This document shows, piece by piece, positions 17,630 to 27,583 of a stretch of DNA of 40,149 nt (position 1 is the stretch's first letter; every line of letters starts with the position of its first letter). Below the pieces are notes generated by a model that did no database searches, was not told the DNA's origin, and saw only the letters and a program-made list of their open reading frames with translations. Source of the DNA: Rhodoferax sp. Its GTDB lineage: Bacteria; Pseudomonadota; Gammaproteobacteria; Burkholderiales; Burkholderiaceae_C. The stretch is taken from positions 1 to 40,149 of the forward strand of contig JAIPCE010000009.1 in NCBI GenBank assembly GCA_021738345.1, in the 5' to 3' direction. A program made the position numbers and the translations under genes.

Positions 17630-17677
17630 CCAATCAAGGTGCGCGCACGCATCGAAAGAAGGATGCTGTTTGATTGG
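17630..17677 (-). promoter_or_regulatory. Structured leader of the multihaem cytochrome mRNA
   Basis: In the minus-strand transcript, CCAATCAA (17677-17670) can pair with TTGATTGG (17637-17630), an 8-bp closing stem. The enclosed 32 bases contain a further stem, GCATC with GATGC around a pyrimidine loop, and the palindrome GTGCGCGCAC. The fold lies within the predicted 109-base leader and ends about 33 bases before the start codon. It could control translation or mRNA stability, or the outer arms could be a DNA operator. Confidence 0.45.
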
Positions 17678-17715
17678 CACGCGACATCGGTGAAAGAACC
17701 GTTCACGGTCCACAT

Positions 17716-17731
17716 TGCAAACTACATGCCA
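17716..17731 (-). promoter_or_regulatory. Sigma-54 (-24/-12) promoter of the multihaem cytochrome gene
   Basis: The minus strand reads TGGCATGTAGTTTGCA, which fits the consensus TGGCAC-N5-TTGCW with GG (17730-17729) and GC (17718-17717) at the required 12-base spacing. The predicted transcription start is near 17705, giving a leader of about 109 bases. Confidence 0.85.
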
Positions 17732-17757
17732 ATCGGTTTGCACTGCAGCGCGCTTGT

Positions 17758-17770
17758 CAAGTGCTTGATT
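17758..17770 (-). promoter_or_regulatory. IHF-type binding site between UAS and promoter
   Basis: The minus strand reads AATCAAGCACTTG, an exact match to the IHF consensus WATCAANNNNTTR. It lies about 53-65 bases upstream of the predicted start, between the activator sites and the -24/-12 boxes, where IHF typically bends DNA at sigma-54 promoters. Confidence 0.65.
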
Positions 17771-17823
17771 TTTAAGGAAAAGTGAAAATTACCCGGACCG
17801 CGAGCGTGGTTGATCAGCGTGTG

Positions 17824-17857
17824 CTGTCATCACAAAAACATGACAGGTGTCACAACT

Positions 17858-17865
<8 letters not shown>
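17824..17865. promoter_or_regulatory. Two TGTCA/TGACA palindromes, probable activator sites (UAS)
   Basis: The first is a perfect inverted repeat, CTGTCAT-N9-ATGACAG (17824-17846); the second is TGTCA-N8-TGACA (17848-17865). They centre about 130 and 151 bp upstream of the predicted sigma-54 start. The second overlaps the last codons of the response-regulator gene. Paired palindromes at this distance are typical of enhancer sites for NtrC-type activators, and the adjacent regulator is the obvious candidate to bind them. Confidence 0.75.
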
Positions 17866-19209
<1,344 letters not shown>

Positions 19210-19213
<4 letters not shown>

Positions 19214-20604
19214 GGGATGGTGATCACAGGGAGCCAGATGCTGAATTTGGCACCGCCACGCGGCAAATTTTCGGCAAGCACGGCACCGCCGTGTTTCATG
19301 GCAATGTGTTGCGCCACCGACAGACCCAGCCCGGTGCCCTGGGCGCGCGTGGTGAAAAACGGTTTGAATAATTTTTTGGCGATGTCCGGGCTAAAACCAG
19401 GCCCGCAGTCGGTCACGCTCAACAGCACGCCTTCGGTGTGGTCTCGTTCCTGCGTCGCGATTTGCACCGATACCGAACCCTTGGGAGCCGCCAACAGCGC
19501 GTTGTGGATCAAATTGAACAGCGCCTGACGTATCAGCACCGCATCGACCCAGAGCCAAAGCTTCACGTCAGACGGGGTAAATTGCACCAGCTGCCCGGTG
19601 TCTATGCTTTGGCGACACAAAATCAGGGTGTCGTGGACCAGGGTGTCCAAGTCGGTCAACGCCAGGTCGGCATGGGAAATTTGGTTGATGCGCAAAATCC
19701 GCTGCACGATGTCGCGGCATTCGGTGCCAGCCTTGCGGACCTGTGTAAGCAGTTCAGATACCCGTTGTGGGTTGTCGATCTCACGTTCTGCGAGCTGGGT
19801 CAGATTGATGACGCCCACCAGAGGGCTGTTCAACTGATGGGCGATTTCGCCAACCAGCTCACCCATGGCGGACATTTTTTCGATCTGAACAATACGTTCG
19901 TGCTGGTGCGTCAAGGTGCTGAACTTGGATTCGGCTGCCTTTTGACGCCAATAGACCAAAGTAAATACCTTGTAGAGCGCCAAAAATAGTACCGCGCCGC
20001 CGCCGCCTATGACCGCCCACAAAAGGTACAAGCCCTGCTGGATGGTTCGATTCAGGTCCTGGGGGTCGCGGTATAGCGACAGCACACCGATCACCGTGGA
20101 GGCGGATTTGTCTGGTGCATGTGAATAGATTGGCACATAGCATTCAATGGTCTCCGATCTAGGTTGCACCAGATCATCGGAATTCGGCTCCCGCGCTGCT
20201 GGGTTAAAAAGTGCCTGCACCTCACCCGACATGGCGCGTGCCAGATGTTCTGGGTGCCGGATACGGCTGCTTCCTACCAGTGCGGGTTCATCGGACCAGA
20301 CAATGACGCTGTCGCTGTTGAACACCTTGATCAATGCGGTTCCCGGAAGACGCAACAGCGTTTGGAAGCTCTGGTCAAATCTTTGGCGGGTGGCGGCATC
20401 CCGATAGTTTTGCAAATCCTTGACCGTGATGTCCTGGTTCACCGTCAAGGCAAAGACCAGGTCCCGCACCATGGTCGCTTCACGCTCGATGATGGACTGG
20501 CGAAAAAATGGTGCCTGCACCCAGGCCGTACCAAACACCATGGCCATGATCATGAGCAGACTGATGCCGGCGAATAGTCGGGGCGGATGGGTCAACTGCA
20601 ACAT
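19210..20604 (-). CDS. Membrane sensor histidine kinase
   Basis: A 464-residue two-pass kinase: a first membrane segment at about 11-30, a periplasmic region of about 160 residues (31-190) that may be a degenerate Cache/PAS-like fold, a second membrane segment at about 192-212, then the dimerisation domain with phospho-acceptor H256 (GEIAHQLNSPLVG) and an ATPase domain with NLIHNAL, DCGPGF, FKPFFTT and GTGLGLSVA. All catalytic boxes are present. The ATG at 20604 is preferred over a TTG at 20619; neither has a clear ribosome-binding site. It overlaps the response-regulator gene by 4 bp and starts 33 bp after the ABC ATPase gene on the same strand. The signal is unknown, and the cytochrome target suggests a redox or electron-acceptor cue. 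Confidence 0.92.
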
Positions 20605-20637
20605 GGAAAACAAGGTCAAGGTCGCGCACGGGTGGAC

Positions 20638-21297
20638 TCAGGCCACTCCATTTGCGTGCAGGTGCAATATGCGGTCAGCGCGATCGGCGGCAGATCGAGA
20701 ATGGGTTACCAGCACCAGTGAGGCAGCATGGGCGCGCGTCTGTGCAATCAGGGCATCCATGACCCGTTGCGCAGTCGTGGGGTCAAGATTGCCGGTCGGC
20801 TCGTCGGCAAGCAGCAGGGCAGGTCGGTGCACCAAGGCACGTGCAATCGCCACACGCTGCAACTGGCCTCCGCTAAGTTGCTGGGGCAGCCGGGTTCCAA
20901 GTCCTTGCAGCCCTACCGCGTCCAGCATGGCAAGCACTCGGGCCGGGTCCGGCGCGTTTAGCAGTAACAGGGGCAAGGCGACATTTTGCGCAACGTTAAG
21001 GTGGGGTAACACGTGGAAGGCCTGAAACACAAAGCCCACTGTTTGCCGTCGCAAAAGCGCGCGTGCATCGTCATCGAGCAGACCGAGCTCGACCCCACCA
21101 AGTTGCACCGAACCGCTATCCCAGTGGTCGAGCCCTGCCATGCAGTTCAACAAGGTGGATTTTCCGACGCCGGATTCCCCGACGATGGCCACAAATTCAC
21201 CGGCCGCGACATCCATCGATACGTTGGAGAACACCGGGCTTGCGTTGTAACGTTTTGTCAGTTGGCGGATGCAAAGGTTCATGGTCAAGGGCCGCAT
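20638..21297 (-). CDS. ABC transporter ATPase, LolD/YbbA type
   Basis: A 219-residue nucleotide-binding subunit with Walker A GESGVGKS (40-47), the Q-loop FVFQAFHVLPHLNV, signature LSGGQ, Walker B LLLADEPTGNLD and the switch histidine in VTHSRS. The DEPTGNLD form and size are those of the LolD/MacB/YbbA group, which pair with FtsX-type permeases. No permease is adjacent; the only FtsX-type permease in the window is at 2097-4724, same strand, 16 kb downstream. The start may be 21297 or 21282 (MNLCIRQL), as both are ATG with weak ribosome-binding sites. The Bug gene starts 19 bp away on the other strand, so the two share a very short divergent promoter region. Confidence 0.9.
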   Translation of the reverse strand: MRPLTMNLCIRQLTKRYNASPVFSNVSMDVAAGEFVAIVGESGVGKSTLLNCMAGLDHWDSGSVQLGGVELGLLDDDARALLRRQTVGFVFQAFHVLPHLNVAQNVALPLLLLNAPDPARVLAMLDAVGLQGLGTRLPQQLSGGQLQRVAIARALVHRPALLLADEPTGNLDPTTAQRVMDALIAQTRAHAASLVLVTHSRSAADRADRILHLHANGVA

Positions 21298-21316
21298 GAT
21301 AGAGGCACAATAGGGT

Positions 21317-22291
21317 ATGAACCGCAGAAACCTACTCATTCCCTTACTGGCCTGCATGGCCTCTTTTAGTTTTTCCGCGACCGCACTGGCGCAAAATCGG
21401 CCGATTCGGCTGATCGTGCCTTACGCACCGGGCGGGCCCATTGACGTCACGGCGCGTATTCTGGCAGAACGTGTAAAAGACTCTTTAGGTCCGGTTGTGG
21501 TGGAAAACCGGGCTGGAGCAGGGGGCAATATCGGCGCGGATCTTGTCGCAAAATCTGCACCTGACGGCTTGACGATCGGCATCGCCGCCACCGCCACGCA
21601 TGCGGTCAATCCCTGGTTGTTTAAGAAGATGCCTTACAACGCGGCGACCGACTTTGCGCCCTTGACCCAAATTTTGCGCGTACCCAATGTGCTGGTCATG
21701 AATATGGAGGTTGCGCAACGGCTGGGGATTTCCAATTTGGCGGACCTTATCGCCTATGCCCGTGCGAACCCGGGCAAACTCAATTACGGCAGTGGCGGCA
21801 ATGGCAGCGCGGGCCATCTGGCAGGTGAAATGTTCAAAGCGCAAACCGGCATTTTTGCGGTCCACATTCCCTATAACGGTGCCAACCCGGCGCAATTGGC
21901 CTTGCAGGGGGCACAGGTCGATTTCAATTTTGACAATCTGGCCACGGCGGCGCCCGGCATCCGCGCCGGCAAACTCAAGGCGATTGCGGTCACCACCTTG
22001 AACCGATCATCCGCGTTGCCTGACGTTCCGCCTGTAGCAGACACGTTGAAGGGTTTTTCAATTGATACCTGGTGGGGTCTGGTAGCGCCAGCGGGCACGC
22101 CCAAAGAGACTGTAGCCCGACTCAATCAGGCGTTTGTCGCGGCCTTGCGCGCGCCTGAGACGCAAACCCGCTTTGCGGGTTTGATGGCTGAGCCGGTGCC
22201 CACAAACCCGGAAGAGTTTGGCGCATTCATGAAAAGTGAACTGACCAAATACCAGGCAGTGGTCAAGGCGACCGGTGCACAGGTGGACTAA
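21317..22291 (+). CDS. Bug-family tripartite tricarboxylate transporter receptor
   Basis: A 324-residue periplasmic solute-binding protein. The signal peptide (about 1-25, ending ATALA) is followed by the family signature [22 protein letters not shown] and later [18 protein letters not shown] and [12 protein letters not shown]. Bug proteins bind small organic acids such as carboxylates and feed TctAB permeases; they are strongly expanded in Burkholderiales and, as here, mostly lie away from permease genes. The ligand cannot be predicted. The last 29 bp overlap the end of miaA, which is convergent. Confidence 0.92.
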   Translation: MNRRNLLIPLLACMASFSFSATALAQNRPIRLIVPYAPGGPIDVTARILAERVKDSLGPVVVENRAGAGGNIGADLVAKSAPDGLTIGIAATATHAVNPWLFKKMPYNAATDFAPLTQILRVPNVLVMNMEVAQRLGISNLADLIAYARANPGKLNYGSGGNGSAGHLAGEMFKAQTGIFAVHIPYNGANPAQLALQGAQVDFNFDNLATAAPGIRAGKLKAIAVTTLNRSSALPDVPPVADTLKGFSIDTWWGLVAPAGTPKETVARLNQAFVAALRAPETQTRFAGLMAEPVPTNPEEFGAFMKSELTKYQAVVKATGAQVD

Positions 22292-23270
22292 TGTGGGCAC
22301 GCTGGTGCTCCAGCGCACGGTCGACCTGCGCCAGCACTTCCTCTAGTACACCAGGGGCATCGCAAGCAATTACGCTGCGCCGCACCATGCTGCGTAGCCA
22401 GGTGAGCTGGCGCTTGGCCAATTGGCGGGTTGCATAAATGCTGCGCTGGCGCAGCTCGGTCTGGGGCATTTTTCCGTCCAGAGCCTCCCAGGCCTGGCGA
22501 TAACCGACACAGCGCATAGACGGCAAGTCTGGGTGCAAGTCGCCCCGATCGCGCAGCGCGCGGACCTCTTCGAGGAAACCCCGTGCCCACATGCCGTCGA
22601 GCCGCTCGGCAATGCGCGCATGCAGCCAGCTACGGTCTGCAGGTTCCAGAGAAAGCAAGGCCTGCGCGCTATTGGAAGAAGCGTCGCTTTGTGGCGGCGG
22701 TGCTGCATGGTTGCGCGCCTGCAATGCTGACAGCGGCCGTCCGGTCAGTCGATAGACCTCAAGCGCACGCTGAATGCGCTGGCTGTCAGCGGGCGCCAGC
22801 CGTGCGGCGGTGGACGGATCGACCTGCGACAGCTCAGCATGCAAGGCAGCCCATCCCATTTGCTGCGCCTGTTGTTCAATCTCGGCACGCAACGCCGCAT
22901 TGGCCGATGGCATGTCATCCATACCGTCTTGTAACGCCTTGAAGTACAGCATGGTCCCCCCCACCAGCAGCGGGAGTCTGCGGCGTGATGCAATGGCACG
23001 AATCAGGGAACTGGCATCGCGCACAAAGTCTGCCGCGCTGTAGGCGTGCAGGGGATCGCGGATGTCAATCAGGTGGTGTGTGACGCTCGCTCGCTCCGTT
23101 GCGCTGGGCTTGGCGGTACCAATGTCCATGTCGCGGTAGACCAAAGCTGAATCGACACTGATGATTTCGCACGGAACCACCTTGGCAATGGCCAGTGCTG
23201 CAGCAGTTTTGCCAGAGGCCGTTGGTCCCGCCAGGCACAGGTGAAACGGCAGTGGTTCAGTGTTTGCCAT
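22263..23270 (-). CDS. miaA: tRNA dimethylallyltransferase MiaA
   Basis: A 335-residue cytoplasmic enzyme that transfers the dimethylallyl group to A37 of tRNAs reading UNN codons, the first step of the ms2i6A modification. The P-loop GPTASGKT (15-22), the [16 protein letters not shown] segment, [19 protein letters not shown] and the C-terminal [12 protein letters not shown] are all family signatures and the length is normal. It overlaps the MFS gene upstream by 14 bp, suggesting one transcript. In many proteobacteria miaA lies directly after mutL; here an EAL protein, an HDOD protein and the MFS gene lie between them. Confidence 0.96.
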   Translation of the reverse strand: MANTEPLPFHLCLAGPTASGKTAAALAIAKVVPCEIISVDSALVYRDMDIGTAKPSATERASVTHHLIDIRDPLHAYSAADFVRDASSLIRAIASRRRLPLLVGGTMLYFKALQDGMDDMPSANAALRAEIEQQAQQMGWAALHAELSQVDPSTAARLAPADSQRIQRALEVYRLTGRPLSALQARNHAAPPPQSDASSNSAQALLSLEPADRSWLHARIAERLDGMWARGFLEEVRALRDRGDLHPDLPSMRCVGYRQAWEALDGKMPQTELRQRSIYATRQLAKRQLTWLRSMVRRSVIACDAPGVLEEVLAQVDRALEHQRAHISPPVHRSP

Positions 23271-24438
23271 AGCGGGCCACCAGAGTCCAGGCAGTCAGGG
23301 CCGTGACGACGCTCCAGAACCAGACGCCATACACGAGCGGCCACACCGTACCATCCATTTGCTGTCCCAGAAATTGGCCGGTCAGGAAAGCGCCGACCAT
23401 GGTGAAACAGCCGTTGATCGCGGATGCCGTGCCTGCCGCCTGCGGGAAGGGTCCTACCGAGCCACTTTGCCCGCACGGGTTGTGGATGCCGTGCGCCAAC
23501 ATATACAAGCCAAAGGGCAGCAAAATGGCCCAGGCGGAGTGGACACCCGCCAAGGCCAGCAGACCCATGAAGGTGCCACCGCAAAAGGTCAGCACGGCGG
23601 CCAGGCCTACCGTGCGTCTGACGCCAAAACGTGCGAGCAGACGTCGACACAAAAAAGTGCCTAGAAAATACGTGAATGCATTGCCAAACATGACCAGTCC
23701 GTATTCGGTGGTGCTGAAGTGCAGTACCCGAATCAGGACGAACGAGGACGCTGCCAGAAAGGTGAACAGGCCGCAATAGGCGGCCATGGTCAGCATCGTG
23801 AAGGCCCAAAAGGTCGGGTGCGTCGTAATGCCACGCCAGGTGCGCGCCAACATGGCGGGGTGCAGGGCGCGCGGGTTGGTATGCGGCAAGGTTTCAACAA
23901 AACGCATGGCAACCAGCCCAAGGCAGAGGCAGCCAAACAGTGCGACCGCGAACAGCGCCGCATGCCAGTTTTTCCAGGCGGTCAATATGCCGCCCAGCGG
24001 AGCACTCAGGCAGGCAAGCACCCCTAGTCCGCTCAATCCCTTGGACATCACACTTGCCCCTTGCGCAGGTGCATACAGATCACGCACCACCGCGCGGGCA
24101 CACATGACCGCCGCGCCCATGGCCGCCCCTTGGACTGTGCGCCAAAAAATCAGGTGGTCGATGTTGGGCGCGACTGCGCAGGCGAAAGATCCCAGCACGT
24201 AGGCTGTAGTGCCCACCAGCAGGACCGGGCGTCTGCCAAATCGGTCGGACAAAGGGCCCCAAACAAGCTGTGAGACCCCAAATGCCAGTAGCAGCGCGGT
24301 CAAGGTCAGCTGGGCTTGCGGCATCGTGGCACCGAGCTCCCGGGTGAGCCCCGGCAGCGCTGGCAGGTACAAATCGGTCGTGACGGGTTGCAAACCCAGA
24401 AGCATTGCCAGCAGCAGCACGACCTGGCCGGATGTCAT
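23257..24438 (-). CDS. MFS drug-resistance-type exporter (Bcr/CflA-like)
   Basis: A 393-residue inner-membrane transporter with twelve hydrophobic helices. The motif-A region [14 protein letters not shown] between helices 2 and 3 and the early DLYLPALP segment mark it as a DHA1/Bcr-type proton antiporter, usually exporting drugs or small metabolites. The ATG at 24438 is chosen; an upstream TTG at 24465 would add nine mostly polar residues. It lies about 40 bp after the HDOD gene and overlaps miaA by 14 bp. The substrate is unknown. Confidence 0.88.
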   Translation of the reverse strand: MTSGQVVLLLAMLLGLQPVTTDLYLPALPGLTRELGATMPQAQLTLTALLLAFGVSQLVWGPLSDRFGRRPVLLVGTTAYVLGSFACAVAPNIDHLIFWRTVQGAAMGAAVMCARAVVRDLYAPAQGASVMSKGLSGLGVLACLSAPLGGILTAWKNWHAALFAVALFGCLCLGLVAMRFVETLPHTNPRALHPAMLARTWRGITTHPTFWAFTMLTMAAYCGLFTFLAASSFVLIRVLHFSTTEYGLVMFGNAFTYFLGTFLCRRLLARFGVRRTVGLAAVLTFCGGTFMGLLALAGVHSAWAILLPFGLYMLAHGIHNPCGQSGSVGPFPQAAGTASAINGCFTMVGAFLTGQFLGQQMDGTVWPLVYGVWFWSVVTALTAWTLVARYGKH

Positions 24439-24477
24439 GGAATGACGGTGCGGATGAAGGTGCAAGTGGGGTGGGCG

Positions 24478-25764
24478 TCAAGCCGGAAAAAAGGGTAAGA
24501 AGAGATTGCGCAGTTTCTTCATCGCCGCCAGCTCCGAGCGATCAAGGGTACGTTCCAGATCCCAATCGCAATAGACCAGGCCAGACACCCGTTCATTGGC
24601 AATCGGCAGCACGACAAACTTTTTGACATGGGGTAAAAGTTCGCGATAGCCGTCGGGCAAGGCAGAGGGCTTGAGTCGGGACGTGTCATCGATCGACACA
24701 TCCACATTGTTTTTGATCACCGCATGGAAGGCCGTGGGCTTGAACTCGGCGGACAGTCGAAATCTGAGCTTGAGTTCGTCGATGCCCTTTCCGTATCCGT
24801 AGCGCACCCTGAATTCGCCGGTGCGGGTCATCATGAAAAGCAAGCAGTGGGCGGTTTTGAGGGTGTCGGCCAGCGCAGGAAACATGGCGGCAGCCAGGTC
24901 TTCGACCTTGCCCCGATTTTCTTTGGCGATTACATCAAACAGCTTGACAAGCTCGGCCTCGGCAGTTGCCTCCTTGATGGTTTTGACGCGCGGGTTTATC
25001 GCTTGGACTTTGCGCTCCACCAGGGCATTGATCTTTGATTTGTCGACGCCAGGTACGTTCAATGCCGCGACCAGTACTTGCGCGCCCTCTGAATTTCCGG
25101 CCAGGATCAGGGCCGACGCAGCGCTGGAAAACCGGGCAACTGCGGTGAGCCCCGGGTCGCCGGAGCCGTCAATGATGGCGCAAATGGACTGCGGCAAGTT
25201 CCAGCGCTTGGCAATTTCGATTCCCACCTGCTGCAGGGTGAGCCCGAGTACCGCGGTCGCAGCGGCATCATTGGACTTTCCGCTGGCCACGGCAGTGTCG
25301 ATGCGGGTTGCCTCGTCGGGTAGATAGCGGGTGATCATCAGGCGACCCAGGTCAACCATCAGGGTCGCAACCGACGCATCGTCAGAGCGATCCACCAGCA
25401 CGTTGCGTGCAAGCTCCGAGGCAAGAAGGGTCTTGGACAAGTTGCTGTCTTCTGCCAACTCCTCATCAGAGATGAGGTCGGTGCTCAGCACAATGTGCAG
25501 CAGTCCGTCGGTTCCCAGGATGTCAAGGGCACCGGCGACCGAATCGTGATCTGTTACAAAAGGCGCATACATTGCAGAGTTGGCCAGTTTGAGCACTTTT
25601 TGCGTCAAGGCAAAGTCCTCAACCACATGCGACACGAGTGCACCCTTGCCATTTTTGGCATCTTTCAGGGAGTGCAATAACGAGTTGACGGTCGCCTCCT
25701 GGGCAGGAACTCCTTTGCCCGTTTGCATGGCGTCAAAAAGTCTTTCCAGCGTTTTTTCACGCAT
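24478..25764 (-). CDS. HDOD-domain signalling protein
   Basis: A 428-residue soluble protein. The first 260 residues match an HDOD domain (LLHSLKDAKNGKGALVSHVVEDFALTQKVLKLANSAMY; later LGLTLQQVGIEIAKRWNLPQSI), an HD-like fold that lacks the metal-binding catalytic residues and is used in signalling. The C-terminal 150 residues look GAF-like. The start at 25764 overlaps the stop of the PAS-GGDEF-EAL gene by 8 bp, so the two are coupled; an upstream in-frame start at 25827 would overlap more deeply and is not favoured. The coupling suggests a cyclic-di-GMP pathway, but no direct evidence is visible. Confidence 0.85.
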   Translation of the reverse strand: MREKTLERLFDAMQTGKGVPAQEATVNSLLHSLKDAKNGKGALVSHVVEDFALTQKVLKLANSAMYAPFVTDHDSVAGALDILGTDGLLHIVLSTDLISDEELAEDSNLSKTLLASELARNVLVDRSDDASVATLMVDLGRLMITRYLPDEATRIDTAVASGKSNDAAATAVLGLTLQQVGIEIAKRWNLPQSICAIIDGSGDPGLTAVARFSSAASALILAGNSEGAQVLVAALNVPGVDKSKINALVERKVQAINPRVKTIKEATAEAELVKLFDVIAKENRGKVEDLAAAMFPALADTLKTAHCLLFMMTRTGEFRVRYGYGKGIDELKLRFRLSAEFKPTAFHAVIKNNVDVSIDDTSRLKPSALPDGYRELLPHVKKFVVLPIANERVSGLVYCDWDLERTLDRSELAAMKKLRNLFLPFFPA

Positions 25765-27388
25765 GGTCAAGGACCCGCAGGGGCTGCAACAAACCCATGA
25801 CGGCCGCGGCAGACATCGGTCGTCCAAGCAGATAGCCCTGGATGAGATTGCAGCCCGAACCCTTCAGGAAGGCAAACTGTTCCTCGTTTTCCACACCCTC
25901 GGCCACCACCTTCAAGTCAATGCTATGGGCAAGATTGATCATCGCAGTGACAAGCTTTTTGTCTGCCGGGGAGGCACGGTCCTGGTACTGGATGGCGCGG
26001 ATGAACGCCTTGTCGATCTTGATGCTCGACACCGGCAGACGTGTCAGGTAAGCGAGGCTGGAAAACCCGGTACCAAAGTCATCAATCGAAAACCGGATGC
26101 CGCGCTCGCGCAGGCTGGCAAGTGCCCGTTCCGTTTTGACCTGGCTGTGCATCAGGGTTGATTCGGTGATTTCAAGCACCAGGGTCTTTGGGTTAACGCC
26201 GGTTTCCGCGACCGCATCGAGCACCAGGCCATCAAAGGCCTCGCCGGCAAATTGCACCGGCGAAACATTGACCGACATAACAAAATCAGGCATTGCGCGC
26301 TGAAATTTTTTTAACTGGTGACAGGCGTAGCGCAGCGCCCATTTGCCCAAAAATGGCATTAACCCCGCTTCTTCGGCGATGGGAATGAATTTGTCTGGGG
26401 CCACTTTGCCAAAGCTGCGGCTGGACCAGCGCATGAGCGCTTCGGCTCCTATGACGTTGCGCTCAATATCGAATTGCGGCTGATATTCGAGGTAGAACTC
26501 GCCCTCCTGAATTCCATTGTGAATCGCCGCCTTGATCGAAAAATCCTCGCTGTCGTCGCTGGTGGAAAAAATGCTGATGCGGTTTTTGCCCGCATTTTTG
26601 GCGTGGTACATCGCGGTGTCGGCATTTTTAAGCAGCGCGGAATAAGAGTCGCCTTGTGCAGGATACTCGGCGATGCCAATGCTGACGCCCAGATAGGCGT
26701 TGTGCGGCGCGGTGTCATAGGGTCTGGCAATAGCCAGCAACACATTGGAGGCGGCCTCCTTGGCGCTCACCGCGTCTTTTGACTTGAAAAGTAAAACAAA
26801 CTCGTCGCCGCCAAGTCGTGCAATCACATCTTCATCGTTTTTGCTTTTTAGCAAACGCTTTGCCGTTTCAATCAAAACGGCGTCACCAATGGCATGTCCA
26901 TAGGTATCGTTCACCTTCTTGAAACCGTCGAGGTCCATCAACGCCACCGCAAAGGTGCCTGGCCCATGTTGAATGTGATTTTCAATTTCTTTTCTGAGCA
27001 AGACACGGTTGGGTAGCCCGGTCAGGTCATCGTGCTCGGCGGCATGGCGAAAGGCGGAGTCGCCCGCTCTCCAGGCCGAAATATCAAGGACGCACAAGAC
27101 GTACTGATGAACGATCGGCAGTTGGTAGCCCCGGATGTTGACCCAACAGTCGCCTGGATATTTGACGAGACGCAGATCACAGGTAAACGACTCGGGTTCT
27201 GCCTGAACGGTTGCTTTAAACCCGGCGACGTTGTCGGGATGCAGCAGGCTCAAGAAGCTGACAGGCAATGGATCAGACGCCGCTTTTCCCAGCCATTTAC
27301 GACCCTGGTCCGAGACAAACTTGATACAAAAGTCCGCGTCGACGCGGAAAACCGCATCAAGTACACGGTCTAATGTGGGGGAACTCAT
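25757..27388 (-). CDS. PAS-GGDEF-EAL cyclic-di-GMP protein
   Basis: A 543-residue soluble protein with a PAS domain (about 8-110), a GGDEF domain with intact GGDEF (193-197) and an EAL domain with EAL at 316-318, DDFGTGFSSL and VVAEGVEN. The RxxD inhibitory site five residues before GGDEF is absent. Both active-site motifs are present, so it may make and break cyclic-di-GMP, with the PAS domain giving the input. It starts 195 bp after mutL on the same strand and overlaps the HDOD gene, so it probably begins a new transcript with HDOD, MFS and miaA following. Confidence 0.92.
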   Translation of the reverse strand: MSSPTLDRVLDAVFRVDADFCIKFVSDQGRKWLGKAASDPLPVSFLSLLHPDNVAGFKATVQAEPESFTCDLRLVKYPGDCWVNIRGYQLPIVHQYVLCVLDISAWRAGDSAFRHAAEHDDLTGLPNRVLLRKEIENHIQHGPGTFAVALMDLDGFKKVNDTYGHAIGDAVLIETAKRLLKSKNDEDVIARLGGDEFVLLFKSKDAVSAKEAASNVLLAIARPYDTAPHNAYLGVSIGIAEYPAQGDSYSALLKNADTAMYHAKNAGKNRISIFSTSDDSEDFSIKAAIHNGIQEGEFYLEYQPQFDIERNVIGAEALMRWSSRSFGKVAPDKFIPIAEEAGLMPFLGKWALRYACHQLKKFQRAMPDFVMSVNVSPVQFAGEAFDGLVLDAVAETGVNPKTLVLEITESTLMHSQVKTERALASLRERGIRFSIDDFGTGFSSLAYLTRLPVSSIKIDKAFIRAIQYQDRASPADKKLVTAMINLAHSIDLKVVAEGVENEEQFAFLKGSGCNLIQGYLLGRPMSAAAVMGLLQPLRVLDHA

Positions 27389-27583
27389 GTGTTTGCAGGC
27401 TTGAAAGACGGGTCGAATCCACGGTGGACTGTGTGGATATTAACGTGAAACACGGGGACCGCCGTGATGTCCGCGAACGCGATCCACCAGGACCCTGGGT
27501 TGCGCCCGATTTGCGCAGTCGCACCTGGTCTGACAAAATTCTGATCAACATACCAAACATGGAGTGATTGTGGCGGATCGAAT

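Noticed and set aside
17643..17780. FNR-type box (TTGAT-N4-ATCAA) in the cytochrome promoter
   Set aside because: TTGAT and ATCAA occur but not at the 4-bp spacing; the elements fit IHF and a leader stem better.
21317..22291. Complete TctABC transporter
   Set aside because: Only the receptor is present; flanking genes are an ABC ATPase and miaA, so it is an orphan Bug protein.
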